From Uloborus plumipes (lineage: Eukaryota; Arthropoda; Arachnida; Araneae; Uloboridae), in the NCBI GenBank assembly GCA_038373865.1, contig JAXGGA010002349.1:60551-124550 (forward strand): 64,000 nt of DNA, given 5' to 3'. The notes below the pieces were generated by a model. The model was given only the letters and a program-made list of their open reading frames with translations. It made no database searches and was not told where the DNA came from. The position numbers were made by a program, and so were the translations under genes. Below, one piece after another: positions 46,701 through 60,254 of the stretch (its first letter is position 1; the number at the start of each line of letters is the position of its first letter).

Positions 46701-49470
46701 ATATGGGATACGGGCCGTTAGGCCTGAAAGCTTAATGGTAAAAAAGAAATATCCTTCAAAGGAGATATATGTACTCCTCCTGAAATGCTTACATCAGGAA
46801 GATTGTTGTTGGTATTGTTCGTTGTTTCTGTGGCGTGAGGAGGAGTGTCGATTATTTTTCGTTTAAATTAAAGTGATGAGGATGTTTATTAGTGGGTACT
46901 CAAAGAGGATGTTATACGCATAATTGTTTAAGGAAATCACTACGCAAATTCAATATTTTTGACCAAATTTCGTTAGTTGATTATAGCTTCAATTAGAGTT
47001 TGAGAAATGGCTTTTTCTTAAAAAAAGAATCATTATAAACTTTGTAAATATGTATTAACATGCGGAGTACAAAAAAATGAATTCATTTTTTTTTGTGATT
47101 TACGATGATAGTTAAAGTTAGTGGTTCAGTATTTACTCAGTAGGGGAGACCGGGCAAGGTTGTCCAAAGGGAAACGTTTTTTAACAAACCGAAATTTTAA
47201 ATGCAGATGCTATTCGAAAGTTGTACTCATGAAGCTGCTGTCATTTAGTCTGAACTTTTCCGCTAGAGTCATTGTTAGAGCTGTTGAAATTTTTGTTTAT
47301 TTTTGTTCAATCTTGATAACATTTCAGGGCTTTTGAAAAACTTGAAACAGTCTTGTGGTGAACTTCCACATTTGAAGTTGCACTGACTCGAGAAGAGTTT
47401 ATTGCTTCACATCAAACAAATCTTTCTTTTACGTACATCTGGTACTACTAGTATTCAAATTAAGGTTTAAATTTTCATTGGGTGACGAGACAGGTTTTTA
47501 ATTTGATCACGAAACACGTATTCTGATAAGTGTCTTCTTGGGGGAAAAAAGTTCAAAAGTTCCAAAAATGGTTATTTCAAGTTTCTTCAATTTTTTCCTA
47601 TTTCTTGTCAAGATATCGTGTTTTCTACAAAAAAAAAAAGTCCAAGTACGAGAAGTTACTACTGTTAGAAAACATCACCAATAAAAAACGGAGAATAAGG
47701 AAAAATAAAGCACGTCGACTGCATTTACCAATATACTCAATGGTTGATGTACTGGTATACTGATACTGACTGGTGCAGCAAGTATCTTAAATATTTATAA
47801 AAGCATTGAGGAAATTACTTTGTGAGTTTCCGTACTTTTTCAATAACTTTTGTATTTTGAGTGAAAATATTACGGTTATAAATCCTGCAATTTTCTTTGA
47901 TACACCCTAAAATATCAGAATTAAAAAAAAAAGAAATTGATGTTCTAAGAGTTATACTTGACAAAATATAATTAAGATTAAACATCAAATCGTTTACATT
48001 CCATTTGAAATGAAATAAAAGTTAAACTGTTTTGCAACGCGGTGAATTTTAATGTCAAGAAAAAAAAATTGGAGACCTAAAGAGCTATGCTAGAATTTTA
48101 ATTTATTGATAAAATGTTTAATTCAGTAATACTTATTACGTTGTGCATGAGAATGTTGAAAAAAAAAATAGAAAACTTGTCCAGATCAAAAATCTTCTTA
48201 AAGTTATGTACACAAAACATTTGTTAGAGAGCCTCCAGCCCCAAATGCAAATTGTGTGGACTAACATCTGAAGCGAGCTACTTAAAAAGCGTGAGTTGCG
48301 TTATAACTTTAATTCAATTCCATTCTATTTCTGTTTGTGAGTTCACTCCGCCCGGTCAAACGAAATATTCCCTGGTTAGCCGTCGGCCCTCAACCGAATC
48401 TTAGTCAGTTAATCCCTTATAATAGACATCAAGTTTTCAAAAGGTATCTTAGGTCAAAATTCCACTGACTGGGGTTCAAGTCAGGAAAGTAAAGCTTTTT
48501 CAAATTTATTTACATTCTGAGTTTTAGAAGATTCTAAGAAATGTTCTTGTTTCTATAATTAATTGAAGCAAAGTCTTTTCATTCAAAAGATAATTATTTT
48601 TCAATTTTTATACATTACTTGTTTCCTATTTAAGAAGAGGAATTGTGAGTAGGTGTGCATTAAAAAGTTTTCAAATGTAAAGACGTTCTTTCTTTCAGTT
48701 ATAAAAATTTAACATTAAAATAAACGAATAAGCATCGAACAGCTGTTTCAACTAAAAAATGTCTTAGGTTTTTTGGAATGTCCCCATTTTTTTCGAATTA
48801 AAAACTGTTCACACAATGTTAAAATTGACAGAAATATTAAACAATAAACGGACACATATTTAGAAAAAACTAAGGTGGAAAATCTTCTCGTAATGTAATA
48901 CAAGAAAAAACTCATATATATATATATATATATAAGTCTATACTTTTTATCTACTTTTTTCCCAACCGATGACAAAACACTGCTTAAAATAGAAAAGCAA
49001 TATTTCAACTCAAACATCAATATTAGGCTAAGACACCATGGGGTAGATAAAAGAAAGGAAACCCTATTGATAAGAATAAAGAAGAAAAATACTCGTAGTC
49101 ACTTTCCATTGTTTTCTTTCCCGTGAAAAAATGTATCAATTTTTCTGGTTTCTTTTTTCATATCGTACTCGTTGCAAATCACAGAGCCCTATGTTTTCTT
49201 CTCAGATTTTTTTCCTCTTAGAGGTAAATTCTAGACAGGTTTCATTCATTAAATTTTCATGCTTCATAATTTCTTTATCACATCTAAGCTGTGTCTCTAG
49301 TTATTGCTAAAACTACTTGATAAATACCTAATTCGCTTGATATCTTCAATAAATACCTGCAATTGGTATCTCGTAAAGGATTTTTCCAACAGAGAAACAT
49401 TACACTCTTTGCTTGAGAAATACTATTAAAAATTTTTGCTGCCGGAATAAAAATGTAAGTGCTCAAGAGA
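46701..49470. other. AT-rich stretch, no gene
   Basis: AGTAGGGGAGACCGGGCAAG at 47141-47160 resembles a MITE tip but has no partner. A TA microsatellite lies at 48915-48933. Nothing else was recognised. Confidence 0.4.
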
Positions 49471-49476
49471 AAAAAC

Positions 49477-49702
49477 GGGCCGTGGTGGCCTGATCCGTAG
49501 AGCGTTTGACTCGTAACTGGAGGATTACGAGTTTGATACCTGCCGGTAGTAGATCCTCCGTGTTCGCCAATGATGACTGAGGCATATTAAATATGTCGTG
49601 GTCATTAAAGCCTTCTAGTCCCAATCCCAAATCAATATCTTGGGATCCTTGAACAAGAGATTTGGTTTGGATCAAAATTATCGAATTGTTGATTGATGAT
49701 GA
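49477..49702 (+). mobile_element. tRNA-derived SINE
   Basis: The head reads GGGCCGTGGTGGCCTGATCC with an A-box-like TGGCCTGATCCG (49486-49497), then GTAGAGCG, and AGTTTGATACC (49530-49540) as B box, matching nine of eleven positions. A body of about 150 bp follows, ending in TTGATTGATGATGATT, a simple-repeat tail as in many SINEs. SINEs are transcribed by RNA polymerase III and moved by a partner LINE. Confidence 0.72.
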
Positions 49703-51585
49703 TTCCCTCTATCATGATAAGTTCAAATCAGACTTTACTTTTATGGTTTTCCGGAAAGGGTAGCTTTCTGTTTTAAACTGAGAAGTATTGCCTACTTGGA
49801 GTCGGATACCCGAGTGATTCAGCAGCAAAAATAAGAAGCAAAAATTATAAAAAAGAAACAATGGAAATAATGAAATAATACATCAACATTGCTCAGAAGA
49901 ATTGGATGGAACAAGTGAACTGCACTAACGATGTTATAACTCAGAAATTAGTATATGAAAATTTTATGAAAAAAGTATTTCAATTTGAGAGTATATTTAT
50001 GTTATAAAGACATAGACAATACTTTCCATTCGATTGCCATTGCAAGTTCTAAAGATATCTTTACAGTGGAAAGGAAAAGCATAAGTTATAATTTTTTTCA
50101 CACCTTAAATCATTTTCAAAGGGCCATCTCCAAAGGGCTTTCAAATAATGCCATCTCCAATAAGAATTTAGTTTTTACGATACGACATATGTTTACAATA
50201 TGTCTATACCGATGTGTAAAGAACTACAGTTGAGCCCGTTTGCAGCGAAGTCTAAAAGACCAAAAGAAAAAAAATCGATTTACCCGAAATTTCGTTACAA
50301 AAAATAAATAAAAGAAAGTAAAACGTGTTAGGAAATAAGAGTTAGTGCTTTATAACCATAAATTTGGTATATACGGCATCGATATTGACAGACGTGACTG
50401 TGTTTCTCTAAAAAAATAAGTCTACTCCTCAAGTAAATTAACGCTTAAATTTAAATATTACATTCGTAGGTTCATTCGTAGGAAGCGTAGGTTCAATGAT
50501 TCATCAGCAGTGAAAATCTATTACAATTCCTTACTTAAATGTTTATCAAATTCTTTAGCAAGTATATTTTCTCTCTCCTTCCTCTTCTCTCTCTTTTTTC
50601 AGTTAGTTTCAACCTATAAAATAAATTTGTTTCTCATTGCAGTTCCATTGACCCTGCAATTCACTTGCTTTTCGTTTTCTTTTAAAGGTCACAAATTGGT
50701 TAACATCGCACATAAAAGGTGAAGTTTTTTATTTTCCCGATTCATGTAAATGTTATTTAAATATCGTTTCAAGTCGGTCTTTATTCCTTCTCTGTCTCAG
50801 AAATGCTCTATTTACTCATGAAAGACAATAGATAAGTCAGTGACTTGTCATTTAGTCATAACTTGTTATTTAGAATTCGTAATAGTTTTGAAATATGAAA
50901 TTCCTTGAAAAGAATAATTAAATATTTTTTACTTCTGGATTTTTCCGAAAAATGACGTAACACAATCTATTCTCTTGTAATTTTTGGTTATTATTTCTAT
51001 TCTTTCATAGGGAAATTTTTTGACAGCGAAAAATAGACCAATAAAGTACATTTTTGATGAAAATTATTTTTGCAGACTATAAAGTAAAATAATTTTTATG
51101 TGTATTTCTTTTTTTTTTTGGGGGGGGGGGAGCGGGATAAACGAATCGATGTGGGTAATGATGTTGATATTTAAAATGTGACGTGTTTTTGTGAAGTACA
51201 ACGGTAATACTTTTAGTTTAGTAAGATATTATCTAGGTATATATGATGTCTATGGACGGAGGTGATGCCAGAAATTAATACATTTATTGAAAAGTAGTTC
51301 TTATATGCACAGAGATTAAGGAACCATTAATGCTGTTATGTACAAACAAGTAGTGCGAAATGTTGCTGTAAAATGTTACAAAAATAATTACAAAAATATA
51401 AAAATAAATTGTAAAAAATAATGCAGTTTTGCTTTTCTTCTTAACATTTTTTATAAACTTTTAAGTATATTTTAATTCATCAATTTTATTTATTTTGTTT
51501 AATTATTTTTCCCTAATAATTTGCAAATAGCGAACCGGTGCAGGGAATATTTTAACCACAATTGTATCGTTAGTGTCAGGTTAAG
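49703..51585. other. AT-rich stretch, no gene
   Basis: A T run followed by a G run lies at 51110-51130. Nothing else was recognised. Confidence 0.4.
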
Positions 51586-51589
51586 TAAA

Positions 51590-52731
51590 GACAGAGGTAA
51601 CAAGAGCTATGGGATAGCGAGCTTTAAATATACAGTTGATAATTATGTAGCGTAAAACGAATGCATAAACGGGCCCTGCTCTGACACGGTTCTCATTTGT
51701 AGTCAAACAATTTGTATATGCAGGTTCTGCTGTGGTTATGGTTGCATGACAGCGTTTAACAGGCTGGATGCGAGTGGTAGTACGAGGCAGAAGTGTGGAT
51801 CTTATTATTTCTGAAATCTTTAAAAAATTCAACTTTCCGAGATCCTCAATATTAACCAAATGCCAAAAATACCTGATGTCAGACATAATTTTCCACCATT
51901 GCAAAGCAGTGGCTGGCCCTGTTCACTTAATGACTGAGATCAGCAACATGTGCGTCATTATTAACAGACAGTCACTGAGTGCAACGACGACAGAAATCAA
52001 AGTGGGGCAAAGGACGAACGTGTCCGTTAGAACAGTGTAACCAAATTTTGCTTTACTGGGTTATAACAGCAGAAAGCAAACTTTAGTGCTTTTACTAACA
52101 ACACGACATCCACATCAGTTTCTCCCAGGGATAGTGGCAATATTGGTTGGAACCCCAGATGACTAAAAGATGGTTACTTTATCAGTCGAATTACTATTTC
52201 AGGACATACGAGCTGGTGTTAGGGCTTGATTGTATCACAGGGGCTAAGAAGCCTTGCACCCAAGTTGCTAACTAGGCACTGTGTAAGCTAGTGTTCACTC
52301 TGAATGGCGGCGACTAATTTTTATGTATCGAGGCGTCTTCTGGTCCAACTACTACCTAATAACTATCAAGGAAAATGTGAAGTTAGTCACTTTCAGGCCA
52401 CTTGCAGTTGTTCGTGGATGTCATCAAGTCAAACAATAATGACCTTTTTATAGATGTCAACGTCCCATGTAGCCGGTTCAAGTAGAAAATTTGGCCATCT
52501 AGAACGGAAGTTCTATCCATCATTTAGGGGACATATTCGAGTAATCGGTTTAGGTACAAAATTTCTCCCCTCAAAGGCTTTTAGTTATTTACGTCTATAG
52601 AGACAATGAATATTTCAGCAGGGGCCTTCCAACGACTTTTCCAATCCGTGTCACGTCACGCTGTTGCACTCTACCGAGAAAAAGGGTAATCGACACGACA
52701 TTAGTAGGTATCCCATTTTGCCATCTCAGTG
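51590..52731 (+). pseudogene. Decayed Tc1-like element related to the intact one
   Basis: The right end TATCCCATTTTGCCATCTCA..GTG (52707-52731) and a weaker left end at about 51590 match the 27-bp repeats of the 39535 element. The transposase is readable in pieces: ISEIFKKFNFPRSSI, NRQSLSATTTEIKVGQ and SVRTV (51768-52040) align with ISEIVREFNIPRSTV, NRQATLRQITVEINVG and SARTV. A stop follows SVRTV, and downstream only scattered words remain, such as the IDVNVPC-like remnant of MDDNAPC near 52450. TA follows the right end (52732-52733). Heavily mutated, so much older than the intact copy. Confidence 0.9.
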
Positions 52732-52733
52732 TA

Positions 52734-53990
52734 TGAATATATCTTTTTCATATTTAAATCCCTGGTAATGTAAAAAAATATCAGTCTCTACAACGCTATA
52801 AGGAATTTTTATCGAATTCTGTATTTAAATATTGGGAATATTTACTTCCTAAATTATGTAAATTTAAGGGGCCTTAAAAGTAGTGCTTTTGAAAACAAAT
52901 AAAGCTTCCCGTACCGAAAAAATATTCTCACAAAAAGACAATAATTGTTTCACCAGTTAGCATAGTTAGAACTGGAAATAAGGTTTTGTTGACTTCTTAC
53001 TTAGAAAACACAATTAATTTCAATAGATTTTCAAAGTAGTTGGGCACATTAATCCAAACAAAGGTACTTCCCTTTTCTTTAATTTTATTAGCTCGCGTTT
53101 CAAAGTAATTACTGGACGCTTGCAAAAACAAGAAAAATAACAGTGCTTCCTTTCATTTCTCTAGTTTTGTTAAAATTTCGATTTATTTTTACTTTTGAAG
53201 AGAACTTATCGAATAATATTAAAATTTTAAACATGTAATTACTTCTTTATCTTTTTTCTTCTATTCAAGAAAAGATTCATTTTTTAAAAAAATATCAGCA
53301 AATGCAATAAATGTGCTTATGAGATAATTGACAATAAAAATAAAAAAGCAATGTTTATTATGTAGCTTTCTTATTCAGGTAATTAGATCATTTAAACTTT
53401 TTATCAATGTTTTTTTTTGTCATATGAATCCATTGTATTTTACTTCTTTAAACTTCAAAGCGTTTCTTTTAATGAGTTAACCTTTAATATTTTTATTTAG
53501 TTTAATCAAATAAAAATATTTTGTACAATTTTTCAAGCAAAAATCTTTACAGGTTAAAAAAAAGTTTCATTAAATCACATTACGTAAATAGAATTTTAAT
53601 AACTTTTCGAAAACTGATTTGTTTTTAAATTTGAAAATTAACGCTTAAAAACAATGTAAATGAAACATATTTATTTACATTACAAATTTATGAAAAGATC
53701 TAGTTTTTTCTATCTTTTGATTAAAACTTGTTTCTTTGAAGGCAAAATTTTAGAACATAATTTCTATTTTTGTTATTGTTATTCATTTTTAAGAAAAAAT
53801 GGCTTAAGGATGTTATAAAGAAAATATAAACTTTGGGTGTGCTTTTGCATGCATAACACATAGTCATGAATGAGTTAACTTGAAGTAGTAATGAGGCGGA
53901 TAGGAGCTAGAACAAGTGAAAATTTTATTTCAGAATGAATAATCTATAGTCATTTTGAGTAATCTCTTACCATAAGGATTAATTTCAATA
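52734..53990. other. AT-rich stretch, no feature seen
   Basis: No gene or repeat recognised. Confidence 0.4.
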
Positions 53991-53998
53991 CATTTGAA

Positions 53999-54476
53999 CA
54001 GTGGTTGGAAAAACAACATTTATTTTGTAGCGAACTACAACTACTTTGTTATAAATGTAGTTAACTACAACTCTACTTTTTTTTAAATGTAGCGACTACA
54101 AACTACTTTTGAATTGTAGTCGCTACTTCGCTACTTTTTGAAAAATAAATAAATAAAAAGCATGCACCGTTTGAGAATTGACCGTATAAATTAGAAAAGT
54201 GTTTTACATGCATTATTCAACTCATTTGAATATGGAATAGAACTAGGAATTGTCATTGAATTTATTTGCTACTTTATCTTTTTGTTCCTTTTTTTTGCTA
54301 AAATTGGTCCTTTTTAGATTATTTTTACAATCTTTACAAATGTTGGCCACAAGAAAGGATTCAAAAGTTAAAAGAATTCACCTTTCAATTTTTTTAAATT
54401 CCTTGCCATGGAATATGTAGGAATATTGAAATTATTTGGAGTAATATGAAAAATTAGGATGCCAAACCCTGCTAAA
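53999..54476 (+). mobile_element. hAT-like non-autonomous element, copy 2, right part missing
   Basis: It starts CAGTGGTTGGAAAAACAACA and follows copy 1 (9926-10760) through GATGCCAAA, then stops exactly where composite B begins. The remainder of the hAT-like sequence is not found beyond composite B. Confidence 0.85.
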
Positions 54477-56056
54477 AATGACACGTAGAGATCAATAAAA
54501 AAAATTGTACGTGGAAATGGCCAACGGATATCAATAGACCTAAATCAGTAGAGGTCTACAGATATCAGTTGAACAAGATGCTATGGATCTCTATTGATAT
54601 TCATAGATTCTACGGTTTTGTTCTACTGATATCACTAGACCTCTACTGATTTAGCTCTATTGATATCCGTTGGCCATTTCCCGTACATTTTTTTTATTCT
54701 ATGATGCTATGGATCTTTATTGATATCCATAGATCCTACGGTTTTGTTCTATTGATATCACTAAAAGATGCTATGGATCTTGTTTTGATCTTTACTGATA
54801 TCAATAGGTCTCTACTGATTTAACAGTATTGATATCCGTAATCCATTTCCCCATACAATTTCTTTTTATTGATCTCTATGGGTCATTTTTACTAGGGATA
54901 GAACTACTCGAACAAGGTGGTGTGTCATTGCACAAGTGGTGTGCAAAATATCCAGCAGAACAAAACTGATATATACTGAAGCAAATGCACCCACAGCTCG
55001 ATCATAGCATCCTAAGACTGCAGTTTCGTCCTTATTGTGAACTCCACAGTTAGGAATAATCAATGATCGAGCTGGAGGCAAAAATCTTCTTAATGTAGCT
55101 AAGATAGCCAACAAACTGGTAGATAAAGGTAATTTATCTATTTATACGTAATAGCATTAATTAGCCACAGCATAAAGATTTTGTACATATCAGGGCATAA
55201 CACTACATTAAAGTCTCAAATTTTAATGAATATGCATCGAGACTCATTATCATTATGCATCACATGGTGATGTATGAAAAAGACCGTCAAAATGATGATT
55301 CTTAGATTAAAGACAAACTTATTTATGTAACTTCAAATGCTCCATTTTTCACAATGCGCACAATGTACAACTGACACATGTAGAGGCCGATTTTTTAGTA
55401 TCCAGCTTAAAGAGTAAAAATGTGTTTTTCTTTAATTATCTTTTTTAAATAATATCTTCGAAATGAATGGTTGAACCATATGTGTATGATGATTTGAAAG
55501 AAAACTATTGATTTTTTTTCAAACATAAAGGGAAAAATATGACTGGCATAATCTATGAATCTGTAATATCAGATTTTAAAAAGTCAGAAATTTTATCAGT
55601 TAAAATTTCAGTCGAAGTTTATTATTTTAAAATTATAGTTATCTTTATTTACAAAGTTTAAAATCATCTGCTTTTTTTATTATTATTATTAATAACCTTC
55701 CTAGCTCACTAATTTTACCGAGACTTACTACTTAAGTTTAAACTTAATGATTTCATTTCTACAGATATCAATTGGAATTAGTATAACCTATCGGATTTCT
55801 ATTGATGTCAATTAAAGCTTTAAGTGATATCCATTGGGATCAGTATCCTACTGACCAGATTTCTATTGATATCTATAAAGCTTCTATTGATATCCATTGA
55901 AATGCTTTCCTACTGACCAAATTTCTATTGATGTCTATAGGGCTTCTATGGATATCCATTGAGGTTATGATCAATAGGCTACAGGTATCAATAGCTTCTA
56001 TCGATACTAATAGAGACATCTATAGAAATCAATTCTACGTGTCATTTTCAGCAGGG
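54477..56056. mobile_element. Composite element, copy B (MITE - cargo - MITE)
   Basis: Ends CCCTGCTAAAAATGACACG and, inverted, CCCTGCTGAAAATGACACG. The order and sequence follow copy A: foldback module 54477-54897, cargo 54898 to about 55755, then 62-bp-type TTCTATTGATATC units to the right end. It differs from A by scattered substitutions and small indels, and the right module is about 50 bp shorter. Left flank is hAT-like copy 2; right flank is the start of a GGCGTTGC repeat. No target duplication is evident. Confidence 0.82.
54898..55170. other. Unrecognised cargo segment, composite B
   Basis: Counterpart of 38044-38320. The minus strand is open for 82 codons (54866-55114); the first 68 align with copy A with seven or so changes. 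After LVDK on the plus strand, B reads AAAGGTAATT, which resembles a splice donor, where A reads AAAGTGAATT. That may be chance. Confidence 0.4.
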
Positions 56057-57136
56057 CGACGTTGCACGGGCTACCTTTGCATAAATGTACTATTCAACAC
56101 AATACCCAATATAAAAATACCACGCACTTTCATTATCTGTTTAGATAAGCACCCATTTTGTACTAAACCATGACAAATCAAATTATTTACTTAGATTAGT
56201 AACTATATGCAACTATTAAAAAAAAGACTCATTTGAAGCCAACGTATATATGTGCTACATAAGGAAAAAAACGTTAAAAGAATAAATAAACACTACCCAA
56301 TATAAAAATACTATGCAATTAAATTATGTGTTTAGTACCAATGATACAAAATAGAAAACACGTTACAAAAATATGACGAATCATATTATTTACTTGGATT
56401 AGTAACTATCTTAAATCATTAAAAAAAAAGAATGTTTGACTCATTTGAAACCTACTTACCTACCGTCAAAAGAATTAGAAAACAATACCCTATATAAATA
56501 TACTATGGTTTTAAATTATGTGCTTAGTCAAGTACCTGAGGTACACTATAATAATAAAGTTACAAAGAACAACCACAAATGAAGAACAAATACTAAAAAT
56601 GCAGAAATAAGGAAGACAAAAGTTAATAGAAAAATCCTACAAAACAAATTATATAGCTGAATATCAAAGAAAAATGCGAAAACCAGAGCCATGTGGCAAG
56701 AGGCAAGACTATCGAGGCTAGAGCAATTGTCAACCAGCGCTCTCTACACAGTTGCTAACAAAATAATTTTAACGAACGGCATCTCTCGAGAAGAGTGGAA
56801 ACTAATCCACATTCAAAGGCAAGAGCAACTGCTTGATTGTCAACCATTGAATGTAGAGGGTGCCTTCACAGTTGCAAAAGCTTAGCAATACTCTTTATGA
56901 GCGCCATCTCTCGAGAAGAGAGGAAACTAATTCTTTTCGTAGAGTTTATTATTTTTTACATTATTATTTTTAATTATAACAATAACTCCTATAGCCTAAA
57001 GCCTTCCTGGATAAATGGACTATTCAGCACAAAAATAATTTTTCAAATCGAACCAGTAGTTCCTGAGATTAGCGCGTTCAAGCAAACAGACAAACAAACA
57101 AATAAACAAGCAAACTCTACAGCTTTATATTATTAG
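56057..57136 (+). repeat. Dispersed repeat, GGCGTTGC type, with internal tandem units
   Basis: The head CGACGTTGCACGGGCTACCT abuts composite B. Units of about 195 bp beginning TACCCAATATAAAAATAC start near 56101 and 56295, with a partial third near 56488. A second duplicated block (GCCATCTCTCGAGAAGAG) lies at 56719-56935. The end reads GAACCAGTAGTTCCTGAGAT, a CAAA-type tail (57080-57112) and TTTATATTATTAGTATAAAT. Confidence 0.7.
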
Positions 57137-58722
57137 TATAAATTCAGGACGTGTAAAGTTTTTTTCGTGAAAATAAATGTTTCTGCAAAAAGTGAAATGT
57201 TTATTTCTTACTATAATATGTTTTTAAATCCGATTCGATTGTGATGGGCCTTTTATAGCACGTTAGCATTTTATAAAAAACATGTAGCAATTCGCCTTTG
57301 AAAATCTAAGTATTGAAATATTATAGTATTAGGAGCTTAAAATAAATAAATACGAAATTGTCATTTCTGAATAACGCAAATATCAGAAAAGTACGTCTGA
57401 TTTTTTTTATTTACAGTGAATTGATTTTATTTGCTTTAAAAAAGCAATTTAAGCCTTACACTTATGTTAATAAATCGTATTACGAGGGATAAAAGGAACA
57501 AAACAAAAGCCATGTTTTATGTATTTTAAAATTTGAGAATAGATTATTTGAAAATAAGATTTAGAGCTTCTTAAACAGATGTATGTTTATTTCATCAAAC
57601 TCTATCTGTCCAGAATTTTATGTTTTGTAAACTCTTACTCAATAAATTATTAGATTTTACCTAAATGACAAAACGGGAAAATTAATTTTATTTTTATACG
57701 CTATTCGATAGAACAAGAGATAATTATTTCTATTATTACAGTTACTTTTATGCTAATTTACATTTTATCAGACATAATTTTGGCCACAAATTTGATAGGA
57801 AATTTGGTAGTGTAAATTTTGGAGCTATTACTATCAGTAAGAAACCTTTTGCGCATTATATAAATGTGCTTTCTGTCCCACAAAAATGTGTATGAAATTT
57901 CTATCGTGAAATTTCTATCACATTATGTTGGCTTTACTAAGATAGTCATAAGTGCAATTGAAGGGGCAAGCAGATACTTGATGAATTTTTTACAACGGGT
58001 AAGACGGGGTCATATTCTTAGTTACCAACCATTTCTGTGACTAAGGGGACATGATACTGATGGACTAATCAACCTTCATTCATGGTAAAAAGTGAGTTTC
58101 AAGAATTGTCACATACCTTTATCCACTTGCCCCCTCAATTTTAAAATTCATAGTACTAGGTTACAAATTACGCAGGCTGATTCGAGGTTACAATTATTTG
58201 GTGCTTATCAATCAACCATATGTCAGTGTAATAATGGGAAAAAAATCTAAACAGGTAGTATTTGAATTAACACAGTAAAACATGGTTTGGTTATAGTAAA
58301 ACATTTATCAATTTTCCTTCATGTAATAATGTAATAAATTTCTGCTCTAGGTGTAATTTTGTCTTGCTTTCTTAATCTCCAATTCTTATTATTTAAACTT
58401 TTGTTGAACCATATTGATTTTCTCGGATCACTCTTTATATTATAACTCACATTTCTTTGCATTGAAAAGAGGATCCTTGTAACCCGGAAATACGTATCTG
58501 TAGCACTCTACAGTTTTTGTGCGAAAGCTTTGCAAACAAATTAATTTAACTTTTTTGAATTATTAGCTGATTTTAGTGAAACAAGATGTGTTATGGATGT
58601 TAGTGTGGTTTAGAGGCGCTACATAGTGAAACTTAAAGCTATTCATAGGCAGCAGTATTTTGCACATTTTCCTGGCTCATCCAGAGCAAACACAGATCCA
58701 GAGGGAGGTCACGGAAGCTATG
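57137..58722. other. AT-rich stretch, no feature seen
   Basis: No gene or repeat recognised. Confidence 0.4.
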
Positions 58723-58730
58723 GTCTCAAT

Positions 58731-59303
58731 CAGTGGTCGGAAGTAGCGCGCTACAAGTAGCGAAACTACTGTAGTAGCTACATTTTTTAGTAGTTTGTAG
58801 TGTAGCGCACTATTTAAAAAAAGTCGAGTAGTGAGTAGCGAGATACAAAAAATAGTCGTTTGTAGCGATTTCTGAAAACTACTTTTAAATTAAAAAAAAT
58901 AAATAAATGAAAAGAAATTTTTAAAAAAAGGGAACGAAGGAAAGAAACAAGGTTTTTCTTGTGGCGAATATTCGTAAAAATTGTAAAAAAAATCTAAAAA
59001 GGACAAATTTTAGAAAAAAAAGGAACAAAAAGGAAAAGTACAAAGACTATTTCTATTCCATATTCGAATGAGGTAATTTTTTAATCTAAACCATTTTTTG
59101 GTATTTTCGGTCGATCCTCAAACGGTGTATTCTTGTTATTTATTTTAATTTTTAAAAAGTAGCGAAGTAGCAACTACATTTCAAAAGTAGTGTAGGTCGC
59201 TATATTTAAAAAAAAGTAGTTGTAGCTGTAGTTAACTACATTTATAAGAAAGTAGTTGTAGTTGTAGTTCGCTACGAAAAATATGTAGTTTTTCCAACCA
59301 CTG
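58731..59303 (-). mobile_element. hAT-like non-autonomous element, copy 3, inverted
   Basis: Ends CAGTGGTCGGAAGTAGCGCG and the complement of CAGTGGTTGGAAAAACTACA, flanked by a perfect 8-bp duplication GTCTCAAT (58723-58730, 59304-59311). It is 573 bp against 835 bp for copy 1, lacking internal sequence. Confidence 0.92.
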
Positions 59304-59311
59304 GTCTCAAT

Positions 59312-60250
59312 TAAGAAACCAAATATGCCCAAAAATATTTTTTGGCCGTATATTTTGAGACATTTCCCGCCAAACTGTCAATATGTGCTCGAGTACTGCA
59401 ATTCAATTCTCGTCTTTCCAAAAATGACTCTCTGCAAAATCAAAAGCTGGATCACTCTTGAATTAAAAAGATTGTGAACTTATACAATAAACAGATTAAA
59501 AAAAATGAGTCTATTAATATATTTTGTCAGTGATGAAATTATGAACACATTATTTAAAAGTTTGATATTTTGATGCGCAAAACAATAAGTAAAAATAATG
59601 GCAAAGTAGAAATAAAGATTTTTTTTTTTAAGTTTAAAAATGGCTACTAATTTATGTTTTGTCAGGGTAAAAAAAATAAATTTTGGTAACAAAGCAATAT
59701 GGTAGATACGGCGCAAAAAAGATATTTCTATCTCGTCAGCATGAAACAAATTTGGAATATTAGGATGTATATGATATTACTTGATCCATAAGGTCTGGCC
59801 AGCGCAAAAGTAGTAAAAACTTTTCGTAAAATGGAAATATAGTCTGAAGTTTCCAACTTGAACTCTAGACATAAGTTTTTATCATATTTGCTCAGTCAAA
59901 GGATATAATTTTCTTCTTTACCATTTTGTAAGCACATTCTTCAGTTTTGTAAGCATATTAAAGACAAATGATTTAACTGTTCAGTGTATTAATAAGAATG
60001 TTTTTTTTCTGTGAAAAAGATGACCATTTGCATGGCTGTAAACAAGAAATTAAAGTTATCGCCAATCCAGTTTTTAAATGATAAAACTGAAGTATCCTTT
60101 GTCTCAAAAAACAGAAGTGTGCTTTAGAACAATATTTTAAACTCGAACCGAAATTGCTAAAAATATATCAAACAAAAATTCTTCCGTTTCTCAAAAGTAG
60201 ATACGTAAGCTTCGAGCTACATTTAAAATTTCCTACTCATATCAAATTCA
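59312..60250. other. AT-rich stretch, no feature seen
   Basis: No gene or repeat recognised. Confidence 0.4.
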
Positions 60251-60254
60251 GAGA

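Noticed and set aside
47141..47165. AGTAGGGGAGACCGGGCAAG as a transposon tip
   Set aside because: It looks like MITE ends known in animals, but no inverted partner was found in the window.
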